A stretch of 64,000 bases of DNA from DATGKG01 sp963851325. GTDB taxonomy: Bacteria; Desulfobacterota; Binatia; Binatales; Binataceae. How positions within the stretch are numbered: the stretch's first letter is position 1; each line of letters opens with the position of its first letter. The notes under the pieces are model-generated. The model saw nothing but the letters and a program-made list of their open reading frames with translations, ran no database searches and had not been told where the DNA came from. Positions 24,128 through 32,675 of the stretch are shown piece by piece. Location: NCBI GenBank assembly GCA_963851325.1, contig CAWKOR010000001.1:4216001-4280000 (forward strand), written 5' to 3'. A program made the position numbers and the translations under genes.

Positions 24128-24864
24128 CAGGCATGCTCCAGAAGCTCGGGCAACTCCGCGAGATCGCGAATGATGTAGTCGGGCTGCGCTACGCCATCAG
24201 GAATCGGCAAGGCATGGCGGCTGATCCACGCAGCTGACATACCGACCGCTTTGGCGCCTCCTACATCATGATGCGGTGTGTCGCCGACGAAAAGTATCTC
24301 GGCGGCGGACAGGTCGAGCATCGCCAGCATTCGCTGGAAGATTTTAGGATTCGGTTTTCGCAGCCCCAGGTCAGCCGAGATGATGATGGCCTCGAACTTT
24401 TCCTGGACCCCGGTGTCCGCCATGATTTCCCATCCGGTTTTGGAATCATCGAAATTCGACAACAGGCCGAGGCGATATCTCTCCGCGAGTCGGCGAACCG
24501 CGTCTTTCCGCGCAGCCGGCGCCGAGGTGACGCTGCGCACTCCGCGCATGTGAATTCGGGTCAGCTCCTCGGCCAGCCGAGCATCATTGAGTCCGAGGCG
24601 TTGCAACGTCCGCACAAAACGCTCGAAGCAGGTGATCTCAATACCCTCGCGTTCGCGCTCATGGTTGATGTCCTCATAGACCGCGGTGTAGGCGGTCATG
24701 AAGGTATCGAGGTCGTAGCGCGCGCCGAGCGCTTCCGCGATTTTCGGCAGAATCCAGGGGATGGTCGTGTGCATGTCGCGGCCCTTCCAACGCATCACCG
24801 GGAGTCCATCGGGATCCCAGTTCACCAGCGTATCGAAAAGGTCCAGAACGATAGCTTTGAACAT
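24127..24864 (-). CDS. HAD-superfamily hydrolase
   Basis: A 245-residue haloacid-dehalogenase-like protein. Motif I LDLFDTLV contains nucleophile D8, followed by a helical cap, the LLSNFDDSK motif II region, a motif III lysine in LGLRKPNPKIF and motif IV FVGDTPHHDVGGAKAVGM. Probably a small-molecule phosphatase. The substrate is unknown. First of three tightly packed minus-strand genes (HAD, SLOG, thioesterase). Confidence 0.9.
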   Translation of the reverse strand: MFKAIVLDLFDTLVNWDPDGLPVMRWKGRDMHTTIPWILPKIAEALGARYDLDTFMTAYTAVYEDINHEREREGIEITCFERFVRTLQRLGLNDARLAEELTRIHMRGVRSVTSAPAARKDAVRRLAERYRLGLLSNFDDSKTGWEIMADTGVQEKFEAIIISADLGLRKPNPKIFQRMLAMLDLSAAEILFVGDTPHHDVGGAKAVGMSAAWISRHALPIPDGVAQPDYIIRDLAELPELLEHA

Positions 24865-24891
24865 TGTTATCTCGAGCCCGACGCTACGAGT

Positions 24892-25365
24892 TCAGCCACG
24901 AGGCGCCAGCGCGGCGGCAGTGCCCAACAACGCGACCAGGTCGAGCAGCAGCACGGCTCCATTGAGCATCACGGAGGTGTGATGGAGATGGTCGAACTCG
25001 GCCTTGGTGGCGGGGTCCGGGTTGGCCTCTTCGGAGACGCCTCGAATTGCATCGACGCGAGGGCGCACCACACCGCCCGCATAAATGGTGCATCCGAGCG
25101 CGAGGGCAATCGTGACGGTGCTTGCCAACCACCAGACGCGCGGGCCTCGGCCAAGAGCCAGCAGATAGATCGCGATGATGAAGGCTATCCCTCCGGCCAC
25201 ATATCCCAGGATGTAGTAGCGGGGGAAGATGACGCTGACGACTTTGCCGGCGTCGGGCCGCGCTAACACGGTAAAGACAACTGGAGCTGTGAAAAACGAG
25301 AAGAATATTATCGAGCCAAGCCAGCATACGAGTGCGAGCAAATATATGAAGATGACTAGGATCAT
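24892..25365 (-). CDS. DUF4149-type membrane protein
   Basis: A 157-residue protein with four hydrophobic segments: a start rich in Trp/Phe (ALVCWLGSIIFFSFFTAPVV), FPRYYILGYVAGG, WWLASTVTIALALGC and a final hydrophobic helix after FDHLHHTSVMLN. The pattern fits DUF4149/TMEM205-like integral membrane proteins of unknown role. The His-rich FDHLHHTS segment is the most conserved feature visible. Confidence 0.82.
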   Translation of the reverse strand: MILVIFIYLLALVCWLGSIIFFSFFTAPVVFTVLARPDAGKVVSVIFPRYYILGYVAGGIAFIIAIYLLALGRGPRVWWLASTVTIALALGCTIYAGGVVRPRVDAIRGVSEEANPDPATKAEFDHLHHTSVMLNGAVLLLDLVALLGTAAALAPRG

Positions 25366-25410
25366 CGGTATCGTCCATTTGAAGTTGTCATGCAGTTGGC
25401 TATCGCTGGT

Positions 25411-25854
25411 TTAGTTGAGCAGAGGCTTCGATGCGCCCGGCAGCGGCTGACGCTGTGCGAAACCACTCTCGATGCCATGCCATGCGACGATGCGCGGTTC
25501 GCCGAACTGCCAGCATAGGAACACCACTTCGTCCTCGTCGTCACCCTCGGCTTCGATGAGAAATGGGAAATCCACCAGACCCTGGTCGATATCCTTCAGG
25601 AAGCAACCCATGTCCTGAATTTCGCTGGCGATTTCGCTCATCCGGGACGCGAGCGGCCTAAGCTCGGGATAGCGCGCGATTACCTTGGGCAGGTCGAGCT
25701 GTTCCAGCTTATCGTCGAAGCGGGAGAGGTCGCCGATACGTTTGCGCATCGCACCGGCCTGGACCTGGAGGTCGCGAATCAGGATCTCGAGGCGCGGAAT
25801 CAGCTCGTTTGCTTCGTCGGCGCTGAAAAGCTTCTCAAATCGATGTTTGGCCAA
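25411..25854 (-). CDS. DUF2203 family protein
   Basis: A 147-residue soluble protein: KLFSADEANELIPRLE at the start, a long helical middle, then the family's FLKDIDQGLVDFPFLIEAE and CWQFGEPRIVAWHGIESGF. DUF2203 proteins are about 120-150 residues and of unknown function. It is divergent from lon, with an AT-rich 164-base gap holding the lon promoter. Confidence 0.85.
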   Translation of the reverse strand: MAKHRFEKLFSADEANELIPRLEILIRDLQVQAGAMRKRIGDLSRFDDKLEQLDLPKVIARYPELRPLASRMSEIASEIQDMGCFLKDIDQGLVDFPFLIEAEGDDEDEVVFLCWQFGEPRIVAWHGIESGFAQRQPLPGASKPLLN

Positions 25855-25912
25855 AGTTTTTTCCGCTGCTAGCGCGACGCCACGACCATGCTTACGTTTG
25901 ATCTCACGGAGA

Positions 25913-25941
25913 TTATCTTGTCTGCCTTGTACCCGTATACT
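25913..25941 (+). promoter_or_regulatory. Candidate sigma-70-type promoter for lon
   Basis: TTATCT (-35), a 17-base spacer, and TATACT (-10) lie about 78 bases upstream of the lon ATG. The -10 is 5/6 and the -35 3/6 of consensus. No CIRCE element is seen. Confidence 0.4.
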
Positions 25942-26018
25942 ACGGTAAACCGAGAGCCGGTCGAAAGAAGCTGGATGAGTTGGGCGGCGAGGTTCTCTCC
26001 AAAAGGGTATAACCGCTA

Positions 26019-28439
26019 ATGTCAGATAAGCCCAAGGGTGAGAAGAAGTTCGACGTTGAAGAGGATCTTAGCCGGGTTGAGATACCTGATATCCTGCCGG
26101 TCCTCCCGCTGCGCGGAATAGTAATTTTTCCGAGCCAGATTCATCCGTTTCTGGTGTCCCGCCCAGCCTCCCTCAAACTCATAGATAGTGTAGGCCAAGG
26201 CAATCGGATTGTCGCCCTGGCCGCACAGAAGAATCCCGAGGAAGAGAACCCCGGCCCCGAGGGCGTGTATCAGCGCGCCACCGCGGTTCGCATCCTTAAG
26301 ATGCTGCGCTATCCGGACCAGAGCGTACGCGTGTTGGTGCAGGGCCTCGCGCGGCTGGAGCTGCTCGATTTCACCCAGCGCGATCCTTATTTCAAGGCGC
26401 ACGTGCGACGGCTGGCCGATGAGCTGGTTCCCGACAAGGAAGTCGAGGCGCTGCAGGCGCACCTGGTCAGCCAGTTTTCAAAATTCGTCTCGCTGGTTCC
26501 ATATCTCCCCGACGAATTGCAGGGAATCGCGATGGGGGTGCACGAGCCGGGCCGGCTAACCGACCTGGTCGCCTCCTATCTCAAGATCGCAGTCGAGGAA
26601 GCGCAGGATCTGCTTTCCAGCACCGATGTCCGCCAACGGCTGGAGAAGCTTATCGCGATCCTGACCCGCGAGATCGAGCTCCTCGAACTGGGGCACAAGA
26701 TTCAGTCGCAGGTGCAGACCGAGCTCAACAAGAATCAGCGCGAGTACTACCTGCGCCAGCAGCTCAAGGCGATCCAGAAGGAACTCGGCGACGGCGATTC
26801 GCGCTCTGGCGAGCTGGAGGAAATCGAGAAGAAGATCGAAGCCGCCAAGATGCCGGAAGAGGCGCGCAAGGCGGCCGACAAGGAACTCGAACGCCTCAAG
26901 ATGATCCCGCCGGAGTCGGCCGAGCATACCGTCGTGCGCACCTACCTCGATTGGCTGGTGACGCTGCCGTGGGCGATTTCGACCGAAGACAACCTCGACA
27001 TCAAGCATGCGCGCACGGTGCTCGACGAGGATCACTACGACCTCGAGAAGATCAAGGAGCGCATCCTGGAGTTCCTTGCGGTGCGCAAGCTGAAGAACGA
27101 TACCAAGGGGCCGATCCTCTGCTTCGTTGGGCCGCCGGGAACCGGCAAGACCTCGCTCGGACGCTCCATCGCACGCGCGATGGGTCGCAAGTTCGTGCGG
27201 CTGTCGCTGGGCGGCATTCGCGACGAGGCGGAGATTCGCGGACATCGGCGGACCTACATCGGATCGCTGCCGGGCCGCATCATCCAGGGGATCCGCAACG
27301 CGGGTGCCAATAATCCGCTGTTCATCCTCGACGAGGTCGACAAGCTCGGCGCCGATTTCCGCGGCGATCCGGCCGCGGCGTTGCTCGAGGTGCTCGATCC
27401 CGAACAGAACAACACTTTCCAGGATCATTACCTCGACGTTCCGTTCGATCTGTCCAAGGTGTTGTTCCTGACCACCGCCAATGTGCTCGACTCCATCCCG
27501 CATGCGCTGCTGGACAGGATGGAGGTGCTGGAGCTGCCGGGTTATACCGAGGAAGAAAAACTCGAAATCGTCAAACGGCACATCCTGCCGAAACAGCTGA
27601 TCGAGAACGGGCTCGGCAACCTGAAGATCGATTTTGCGCCGGAGGCGATTTCCGAGGTAATTCGCAACTATACGCGCGAGGCCGGCCTGCGCAACATCGA
27701 ACGCGAGATCGCGCACGTCTTTCGCAAGATCGCGCGCGGCGTCACCGAGGACCAGCAGCCGCCCGAAAAGATCCTGCCCGAGATGATCCAGAAATATCTG
27801 GGGCCGCCCAAGTTCTTCGCCGAAGTCGCGGATCGGACCCAGGACCCCGGGGTTGCCACCGGGCTGGCATGGACTGCCAGCGGCGGCGACATACTGTTCA
27901 TCGAATCCACCAGGATGAAGGGACAGAAGGGCCTCACGCTGACCGGTTCGCTGGGCGACGTAATGAAGGAATCGGCGCAGGCGGCGCTTTCCTACATCCG
28001 AGCGCGCGCCGATCGGCTCGGGATCGCGCCCGACTTTTACGACACCTCCGACATTCACGTGCACGTGCCGGCCGGCGCGATTCCCAAAGACGGGCCGTCC
28101 GCCGGTGTCACGCTGGCGACCTCGCTGGCATCGTTGCTGACGGGCCGCCCATGCAAGCCGTACGTTGCGATGACCGGCGAGATTACGCTGCGAGGCAAGG
28201 TGCTGCCGGTCGGCGGCATCAAGGAGAAAGTGCTCGCCGCACGCCGTGCCGGAATCAAGACGATCATCATGCCGCGGCGCAACGAGCGCGACCTCGAAGA
28301 CATCCCCGAGGAGTTGCGGCGCGAGTTGACGATGCACTTCGTCGATACTGTCGATGAGGTTTTGGGCTACGCGTTGCGCAACGGCGACGAAGCCGAGCAG
28401 GCCGAGGAATCGCGCCCCGAGCGGACCGTGCTCAACTGA
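26019..28439 (+). CDS. lon: ATP-dependent Lon protease
   Basis: An 806-residue LonA. N-terminal substrate-binding LON domain (LPVLPLRGIVIFPSQIHPFL), coiled-coil linker, AAA+ domain (Walker A GPPGTGKTSLGR near 371; FILDEVDKLG) and C-terminal protease domain with catalytic dyad Ser694 (PKDGPSAG) and Lys737 (GGIKEK). It degrades misfolded and regulatory proteins in the cytoplasm. Length and motifs are standard. It is monocistronic, bounded by its own promoter and a strong terminator. Confidence 0.97.
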   Translation: MSDKPKGEKKFDVEEDLSRVEIPDILPVLPLRGIVIFPSQIHPFLVSRPASLKLIDSVGQGNRIVALAAQKNPEEENPGPEGVYQRATAVRILKMLRYPDQSVRVLVQGLARLELLDFTQRDPYFKAHVRRLADELVPDKEVEALQAHLVSQFSKFVSLVPYLPDELQGIAMGVHEPGRLTDLVASYLKIAVEEAQDLLSSTDVRQRLEKLIAILTREIELLELGHKIQSQVQTELNKNQREYYLRQQLKAIQKELGDGDSRSGELEEIEKKIEAAKMPEEARKAADKELERLKMIPPESAEHTVVRTYLDWLVTLPWAISTEDNLDIKHARTVLDEDHYDLEKIKERILEFLAVRKLKNDTKGPILCFVGPPGTGKTSLGRSIARAMGRKFVRLSLGGIRDEAEIRGHRRTYIGSLPGRIIQGIRNAGANNPLFILDEVDKLGADFRGDPAAALLEVLDPEQNNTFQDHYLDVPFDLSKVLFLTTANVLDSIPHALLDRMEVLELPGYTEEEKLEIVKRHILPKQLIENGLGNLKIDFAPEAISEVIRNYTREAGLRNIEREIAHVFRKIARGVTEDQQPPEKILPEMIQKYLGPPKFFAEVADRTQDPGVATGLAWTASGGDILFIESTRMKGQKGLTLTGSLGDVMKESAQAALSYIRARADRLGIAPDFYDTSDIHVHVPAGAIPKDGPSAGVTLATSLASLLTGRPCKPYVAMTGEITLRGKVLPVGGIKEKVLAARRAGIKTIIMPRRNERDLEDIPEELRRELTMHFVDTVDEVLGYALRNGDEAEQAEESRPERTVLN

Positions 28440-28463
28440 AACGTCGAAACCTGTGAACGATAA

Positions 28464-28495
28464 GGGCCGCCGAGGAATCGGCGGCCCTTTTTTTT
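28464..28495 (+). terminator. Rho-independent terminator of lon
   Basis: A perfect 10-bp stem (GGGCCGCCGA / TCGGCGGCCC), a GGAA tetraloop and eight T residues, 24 bases after the lon stop. An A/T pair extends the stem. Confidence 0.95.
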
Positions 28496-28499
28496 GGCG

Positions 28500-28817
28500 T
28501 CAGTTCTTGAGGAAGTTGCCCAGGTCGCTGCCGATCCAGATCGTGGTGCGCGCAATCGCGCGAGTCCGAAGGTCCGCCAGCGCCTGCAGATCCACGTCAG
28601 TGCGGTATCGCTCGAATGCCTGCTCGTCGGGAAAGGTGACCAGGTGCACCTCGTGCGGATGTCCCGAATCGGCGCTGGCCAGGAATCCGATCCTGCGCTC
28701 GATGCGACCGCCGTAGCGCTGCATGATCAATTCGGCCGCGGTTTCGAACTGCTCGAACTCGGTCTCGCGGCCGGGATGAATGAACAGCGACGCTACTATG
28801 CTCACTTTGGTCAGCAT
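28500..28817 (-). CDS. Dimeric alpha/beta-barrel (DUF1330/ABM-like) protein
   Basis: A 105-residue protein of the ferredoxin-like stress-responsive/ABM type: VSIVASLFIHPGRETEFEQF, RYGGRIERRIGF, HEVHLVTFPDEQAFERYRTD. These features match DUF1330-like dimeric alpha/beta barrels. No catalytic residues can be named. The stop lies immediately beside the lon terminator, so the two genes converge. Confidence 0.75.
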   Translation of the reverse strand: MLTKVSIVASLFIHPGRETEFEQFETAAELIMQRYGGRIERRIGFLASADSGHPHEVHLVTFPDEQAFERYRTDVDLQALADLRTRAIARTTIWIGSDLGNFLKN

Positions 28818-29024
28818 GCAAAAAAGAGGATCGCATGGTGACGCAAAGCTGTGCGTTTGTCATGCGTCGAAAATGGTGGGAACTGGGGATAAACTGTATC
28901 CATTGCAAACTGATCGCGAGGCGATCTCGTTGCGATTGGTCCGGCGGCTTCGCTACTGTTCGCTTTCCTCCTGGGAGCTGCCGTGAGCGGCTATCTCCCC
29001 CATTACGCAGGTCTCGGTTTTGAA

Positions 29025-30500
29025 ATGAAGATTGCGATAGTCGGCGCGGAAATTTCACCATGGGCCAAAGAGGGCGGTCTCGGCGATGTCATCAGCGCGC
29101 TGCCGGTCGCGCTCAAGAAAATCGGCGCCGAGCCGATCCTCATTCTGCCGGCCTATCGAGCGCTGTTGCGTGCGCTCAAAACCACTACCGTCGCGGAGCA
29201 TGACGACGCCGTGTTTGGCCATGGGATGGAGACCTTTTCGATTCTGCAAGCCGAAGGGCCGGCCGGCGTCCCGATCTACCTGATCAACCATGAAGGATTT
29301 TTCGATCGCGACGGCATCTACAGCGAGCGCGGCAAAGTCTACTACGACAATGTGATGCGCTACATTTTCTTCGGCCGGGCCGCCGCCCTGGTCGCCGCCA
29401 ACTACATTCATCCCGATGTGCTGCATGCGCACGACTGGCATGCAGCGACCGCCAGCATCGTGATGCGCGCCGACGAGCAAATCCGCGCGAAGTTGCGCAA
29501 CACCATTTCCGTCTTCACCATCCACAACCTCGCGTTCCAGGGCGTCTTCGATCCGGTCGATTACCCGCTGCTCGGGATCAATTGGAGCCATTACACCGTC
29601 GACGGCCTGGAATTCTACGATCACGTGAATCTCATGAAGGGCGCGGTCGTGTTAAGCGACGCGGTGAGCACCGTAAGTCCCACCTATGCTGCCGAGGCGG
29701 TGAGCGACCCCGATTACGGCTTCGGGCTGGAAGGCGTGCTGCAACAAAAGAGCGCGCATTTTCGCGGCATCCTCAATGGTGCGGATTATTCCGAATGGAA
29801 TCCCGCCACCGACCAGCACATCGCGGCGACTTATACGCCCTCGCGCCTCGACGGCAAGAGCGCGTGCAAGGGCGAGATCCTCAAGGCCGTCAAACTGGCG
29901 CCGCGCGAGGGAGTGCCGCTGGTCGGGATGGTCTCGCGGATGACCTCGCAAAAGGGCTTCGACCTTTTGCGCGATGCCTTCGATCGCATCATGACGCTGG
30001 ATTTACAGATCGTCATGCTGGCTAACGGCGATGCTTCCTTCGAAGCGTACTTTCGCGATGCGCAACGGCGCTTTCCCGACCGATTCCGCCTGCTAGGCGA
30101 ATTCGACAACGTTCTCGCGCACAAGGTTCAGGCGGGCTGCGATGCCTTCCTGATGCCCTCGCGATTCGAGCCGTGCGGGCTCACCCAGATGTACGCCATG
30201 AAGTACGGAAATCCGCCGGTGGCGCGCGCGACCGGCGGACTATGCGATACAGTCAGCGAATACGAATCCAAGACCGGCAAGGGCAACGGCTTCGTGTTCG
30301 AGCCGTATCAGACCGAAGACCTGCTCGCCGCTCTCAACCGAATGATTTCGCTGTTCAGGACCCGTTCGCAATGGCGCAAGCTGATGGCGAATTGCTTCGC
30401 GGCCGACTTCTCCTGGGACAAGTCCGCGCGGACCTACATGGAATGGTTTGAGCGGCTTCATCGCGAACGCCGCGCCACCGCGCCCTCGAAGTCGGACTAA
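29025..30500 (+). CDS. glgA: Glycogen synthase (ADP-glucose type, GT5)
   Basis: A 491-residue GT5 enzyme. N-terminal KIAIVGAEISPWAKEGGLGD (the KxGGL ADP-glucose motif, with Glu at the variable place), HAHDWHAAT, NTISVFTIHNLAFQG, VSRMTSQKGFDLL, and C-terminal MPSRFEPCGLTQMYAMKYGN with RATGGLCDTV. It elongates alpha-1,4-glucan. glgB, glgC and glgP are not in the window. The ATG at 29025 is chosen because homology begins there. A frame-open GTG lies 42 bases upstream. Confidence 0.95.
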   Translation: MKIAIVGAEISPWAKEGGLGDVISALPVALKKIGAEPILILPAYRALLRALKTTTVAEHDDAVFGHGMETFSILQAEGPAGVPIYLINHEGFFDRDGIYSERGKVYYDNVMRYIFFGRAAALVAANYIHPDVLHAHDWHAATASIVMRADEQIRAKLRNTISVFTIHNLAFQGVFDPVDYPLLGINWSHYTVDGLEFYDHVNLMKGAVVLSDAVSTVSPTYAAEAVSDPDYGFGLEGVLQQKSAHFRGILNGADYSEWNPATDQHIAATYTPSRLDGKSACKGEILKAVKLAPREGVPLVGMVSRMTSQKGFDLLRDAFDRIMTLDLQIVMLANGDASFEAYFRDAQRRFPDRFRLLGEFDNVLAHKVQAGCDAFLMPSRFEPCGLTQMYAMKYGNPPVARATGGLCDTVSEYESKTGKGNGFVFEPYQTEDLLAALNRMISLFRTRSQWRKLMANCFAADFSWDKSARTYMEWFERLHRERRATAPSKSD

Positions 30501-31120
30501 TGCCCGCGCCCGCTCGCAAGTACGTCATCTATGCCGATGGCGCATGCCTCGGTAATCCGGGTCCCGGCGGATGGGGTGTCGTCATAGCCGAACCTGCCGG
30601 CGAGTATCGGGAGCTGAGCGGCGGTCCCTATCCGGCGACCACCAACAACAAGATGGAAATCACGGCTGCGATCGAAGGACTGCGCAACGTCGAGCCGGGC
30701 TCCGAGGTCATCGTGCGGAGCGACAGCTCCTATCTTGTGAACACCATGATGCTCGGCTGGAAGCGCAAGGCGAACGAGGAGTTCTGGCGCGACCTGGATC
30801 GCGAGGTCGCCTCGCGCAAGGTGCGCTTTGAATGGGTGCGCGGCCACGCCGGCGACAAGAACAATGAGCGCGCCGATCAGCTCGCGGCGTCAGCAGCAAG
30901 AGGCGTCAAGCTGGAACTCGAGGGAGACGCGGCGGGCGAGAGGAGCGAGAGCGACCTCGAAAAGCTGGAGCCGCTGCTCAAGCCGGGCGAGTCGATTCGG
31001 CGCTGTGCGCGATGCGGACAGTCATTTGTATCCGACACGTCGGCTGGTGTATCCGACGAGCCCGAGCGTCGCTACTGCGCGCTGGTCTCCTGTCAGTTGA
31101 AGGCGCGCACGAGGAAGTGA
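30500..31120 (+). CDS. rnhA: Ribonuclease HI with C-terminal Cys4 (zinc-ribbon-like) extension
   Basis: A 206-residue protein. Residues 1-135 are RNase HI with all catalytic residues: D13 (YADGACLGNPG), E53, D75, H116 and D126 (NNERADQLA). It removes RNA from RNA-DNA hybrids. An extra ~70 residues follow: an acidic linker and C169-x2-C172 ... C193-x4-C198, which looks like a metal-binding ribbon. The start TAATG overlaps the glgA stop. The start is firm because the RNase H fold begins at residue 7. Confidence 0.93.
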   Translation: MPAPARKYVIYADGACLGNPGPGGWGVVIAEPAGEYRELSGGPYPATTNNKMEITAAIEGLRNVEPGSEVIVRSDSSYLVNTMMLGWKRKANEEFWRDLDREVASRKVRFEWVRGHAGDKNNERADQLAASAARGVKLELEGDAAGERSESDLEKLEPLLKPGESIRRCARCGQSFVSDTSAGVSDEPERRYCALVSCQLKARTRK

Positions 31121-31156
31121 TCGCGCGCCATCCCGGATTCCGCAGCACCAGTTCGA

Positions 31157-31945
31157 TCACCACAGATTCGGAATCATTGCGTCGCTCTCGTCCTGGTACT
31201 GCCGATACTCGTCGCCGTAGCGCTCGATGAGCTGCTTCTCCTCCTGCTTGATCAAACCATTCATCACCATCGCGACGATGATGATGGTGAGCACCGCGGA
31301 GATCGGCGCTCCATATGCGATTGGCCATGCAATCAGCGCGAAGTACATTCCCGCGAAAACCGGATGCCGGATGAAGCGATAGAATCCGCGCCGGACCAGC
31401 ACGCGCGTGTCGACTCCATTGCGCTTCTCAAACGCGAAGAACCCCAACTGCACGCGCGCTCCCAGCGCGAGCCAGAGCCCGCCCAGTTCGAGCGCGAGCG
31501 CGAGCCCGCTGAGCCATCGCGGGGCCTCGCCGCCCCATAGATAGGTGCGCTCGAAGGGCGCCGCGAAGAATAGCAGCAGCAATGGCGCTTGCTCGCCGAT
31601 GCGCTTGGCCAGCGCGTCGCGTGCGGGATCGGGACCGTATTCCTCGCGGACCAGCAAATCGGCGCATCGAAAACCCGCATACGCCAGCAGGTACGCGGCG
31701 ATATAGGTATGCGCGGTGAAGTAGCTGGTGATCGCCAGCCCGAGCGCCACCGAGCCGACCACCGCCACCATGAATATCAGCAACTCGCCAAGCCGTAGGA
31801 AAAAGTTTCGATCGGGCAGGTTGGGCGGAATTGGCTCCAATCGAATTTCGGGCGGCTTCTCGGAAGGCGTAACCGCGGGCTCGATGAGTGAGCCGGTCGA
31901 TTTCGCGGATGGCCCAGGCGGAGGCGGACTGCTGGCATCGGACAT
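31157..31945 (-). CDS. Isoprenylcysteine carboxyl methyltransferase (ICMT/PEMT-like) family membrane protein
   Basis: A 262-residue protein with a Pro-rich cytoplasmic N-terminus (about 45 residues) and about five membrane helices. The C-terminal ICMT-like core reads LVRRGFYRFIRHPVFAGMYF, a hydrophobic pair, and EEKQLIERYGDEYRQYQ. Such proteins use SAM to methylate lipids or isoprenoid-type substrates. The bacterial substrate is unknown. It is divergent from the sigma-54-driven small genes across a 335-base region. Confidence 0.85.
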   Translation of the reverse strand: MSDASSPPPPGPSAKSTGSLIEPAVTPSEKPPEIRLEPIPPNLPDRNFFLRLGELLIFMVAVVGSVALGLAITSYFTAHTYIAAYLLAYAGFRCADLLVREEYGPDPARDALAKRIGEQAPLLLLFFAAPFERTYLWGGEAPRWLSGLALALELGGLWLALGARVQLGFFAFEKRNGVDTRVLVRRGFYRFIRHPVFAGMYFALIAWPIAYGAPISAVLTIIIVAMVMNGLIKQEEKQLIERYGDEYRQYQDESDAMIPNLW

Positions 31946-32225
31946 GATCGAAATCTCTCAAATGCTGAACGGGAAGGAAAGACCATTAATGAAGGAGAAG
32001 GCTGCGGCAGCTTTGAGCAGTAAAATCGCTGCATGCTGGAGCATGCGCAATTCGCGAACTGCGATTACATTCTGCGATTCCGAACATAGTGCGAATTACT
32101 TCTCGCGTAATGCAACGTTTTTGATGAGTCAAAAAATCCAACAAAATCAGCCTATTTTGCCTTTTACCTATTCGCGAAATGCTTCTAGGGGCCAGGATTG
32201 GGTCAGAAACAGCACTTTTCCACGA
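31946..32225. other. AT-rich upstream region of the sigma-54 unit
   Basis: No gene is visible. The segment 32060-32180 is markedly AT-richer than the surroundings. It contains two copies of the palindrome TTCGCGAA (32051-32058 and 32171-32178) and an ATTAC-N7-GTAAT inverted repeat near 32096-32112. These are plausible binding sites for an enhancer-binding protein and for a DNA-bending protein. Confidence 0.5.
32031..32046. promoter_or_regulatory. 16-bp palindrome GCATGCTGGAGCATGC, candidate enhancer site
   Basis: Arms GCATGCT and AGCATGC are exact inverted repeats separated by GG. The centre is about 190 bases upstream of the -24 element of the sigma-54 promoter, the usual distance for an enhancer-binding protein site. 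Confidence 0.45.
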
Positions 32226-32241
32226 TGGCACTGACCTTGCT
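32226..32241 (+). promoter_or_regulatory. Consensus sigma-54 (RpoN) promoter
   Basis: TGGCAC-TGACC-TTGCT matches the sigma-54 consensus TGGCAC-N5-TTGCW at every defined base, with GG and GC in correct spacing. Transcription would start near 32252, about 29 bases before the first small-protein ATG. It is the only such perfect match I found in the window. Confidence 0.85.
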
Positions 32242-32280
32242 CAAGTGACCCATATCGAGACTGACGGAGGAGATAACAAC

Positions 32281-32451
32281 ATGAACGCACAAGCCAACGA
32301 AGCGACCATCCGCGGATACATCCGCAGCGACGAACAGACCAGCGCAGCCACCCAGCGTGCCCAGTACGCGATGCTCAACGAACTTCCCGGCATCGTGTTC
32401 GGGCTCCTGACTCTGGCCTGGATCGTCACCTCGCTGGTCGGCCTTGCCTGA
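32281..32451 (+). CDS. Small single-helix membrane protein, paralogue 1 (56 aa)
   Basis: I do not recognise this family. The ATG at 32281 has GGAGGAG nine bases upstream. Residues 1-33 are polar and end in RAQYAMLNELPG. Residues 34-55 form one hydrophobic helix (IVFGLLTLAWIVTSLVGL). The protein is about two-thirds identical to the next gene, and conservation is highest from RAQYAMLNELPG to the end. No Cys or His is present. It is the first gene behind the consensus sigma-54 promoter. The frame extends upstream, but the Shine-Dalgarno and the similarity to paralogue 2 fix the start. Confidence 0.8.
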   Translation: MNAQANEATIRGYIRSDEQTSAATQRAQYAMLNELPGIVFGLLTLAWIVTSLVGLA

Positions 32452-32507
32452 TAAGCGGGTCGGGAAAAAGAACCTCGAAACCTTGAACTGAACCTTGGAG
32501 AAAGAAA

Positions 32508-32675
32508 ATGAACGCACGATTCAATGAAGCAACGATTCCTGGATTGGTGGAGAACGAAGAGACCAGCGAAGCGACCCATCGCGCTCAGTATGCGATGCTC
32601 AACGAGCTGCCCGGAGTGGTGTTCGGGTTCCTGACGCTGGCCTGGATCGTCACCTCGCTGTTCGGGTTGGTCTGA
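32508..32675 (+). CDS. Small single-helix membrane protein, paralogue 2 (55 aa)
   Basis: A tandem duplicate of the preceding gene, 56 bases downstream. It starts MNARFNEATIPGLVENEETS, then shares RAQYAMLNELPG and a C-terminal helix VVFGFLTLAWIVTSLFGLV. TTGGAGA lies upstream of the ATG. The parallel pattern of synonymous and conservative changes between copies supports both being translated. The last 91 bases overlap the convergent membrane-protein gene. Confidence 0.78.
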   Translation: MNARFNEATIPGLVENEETSEATHRAQYAMLNELPGVVFGFLTLAWIVTSLFGLV

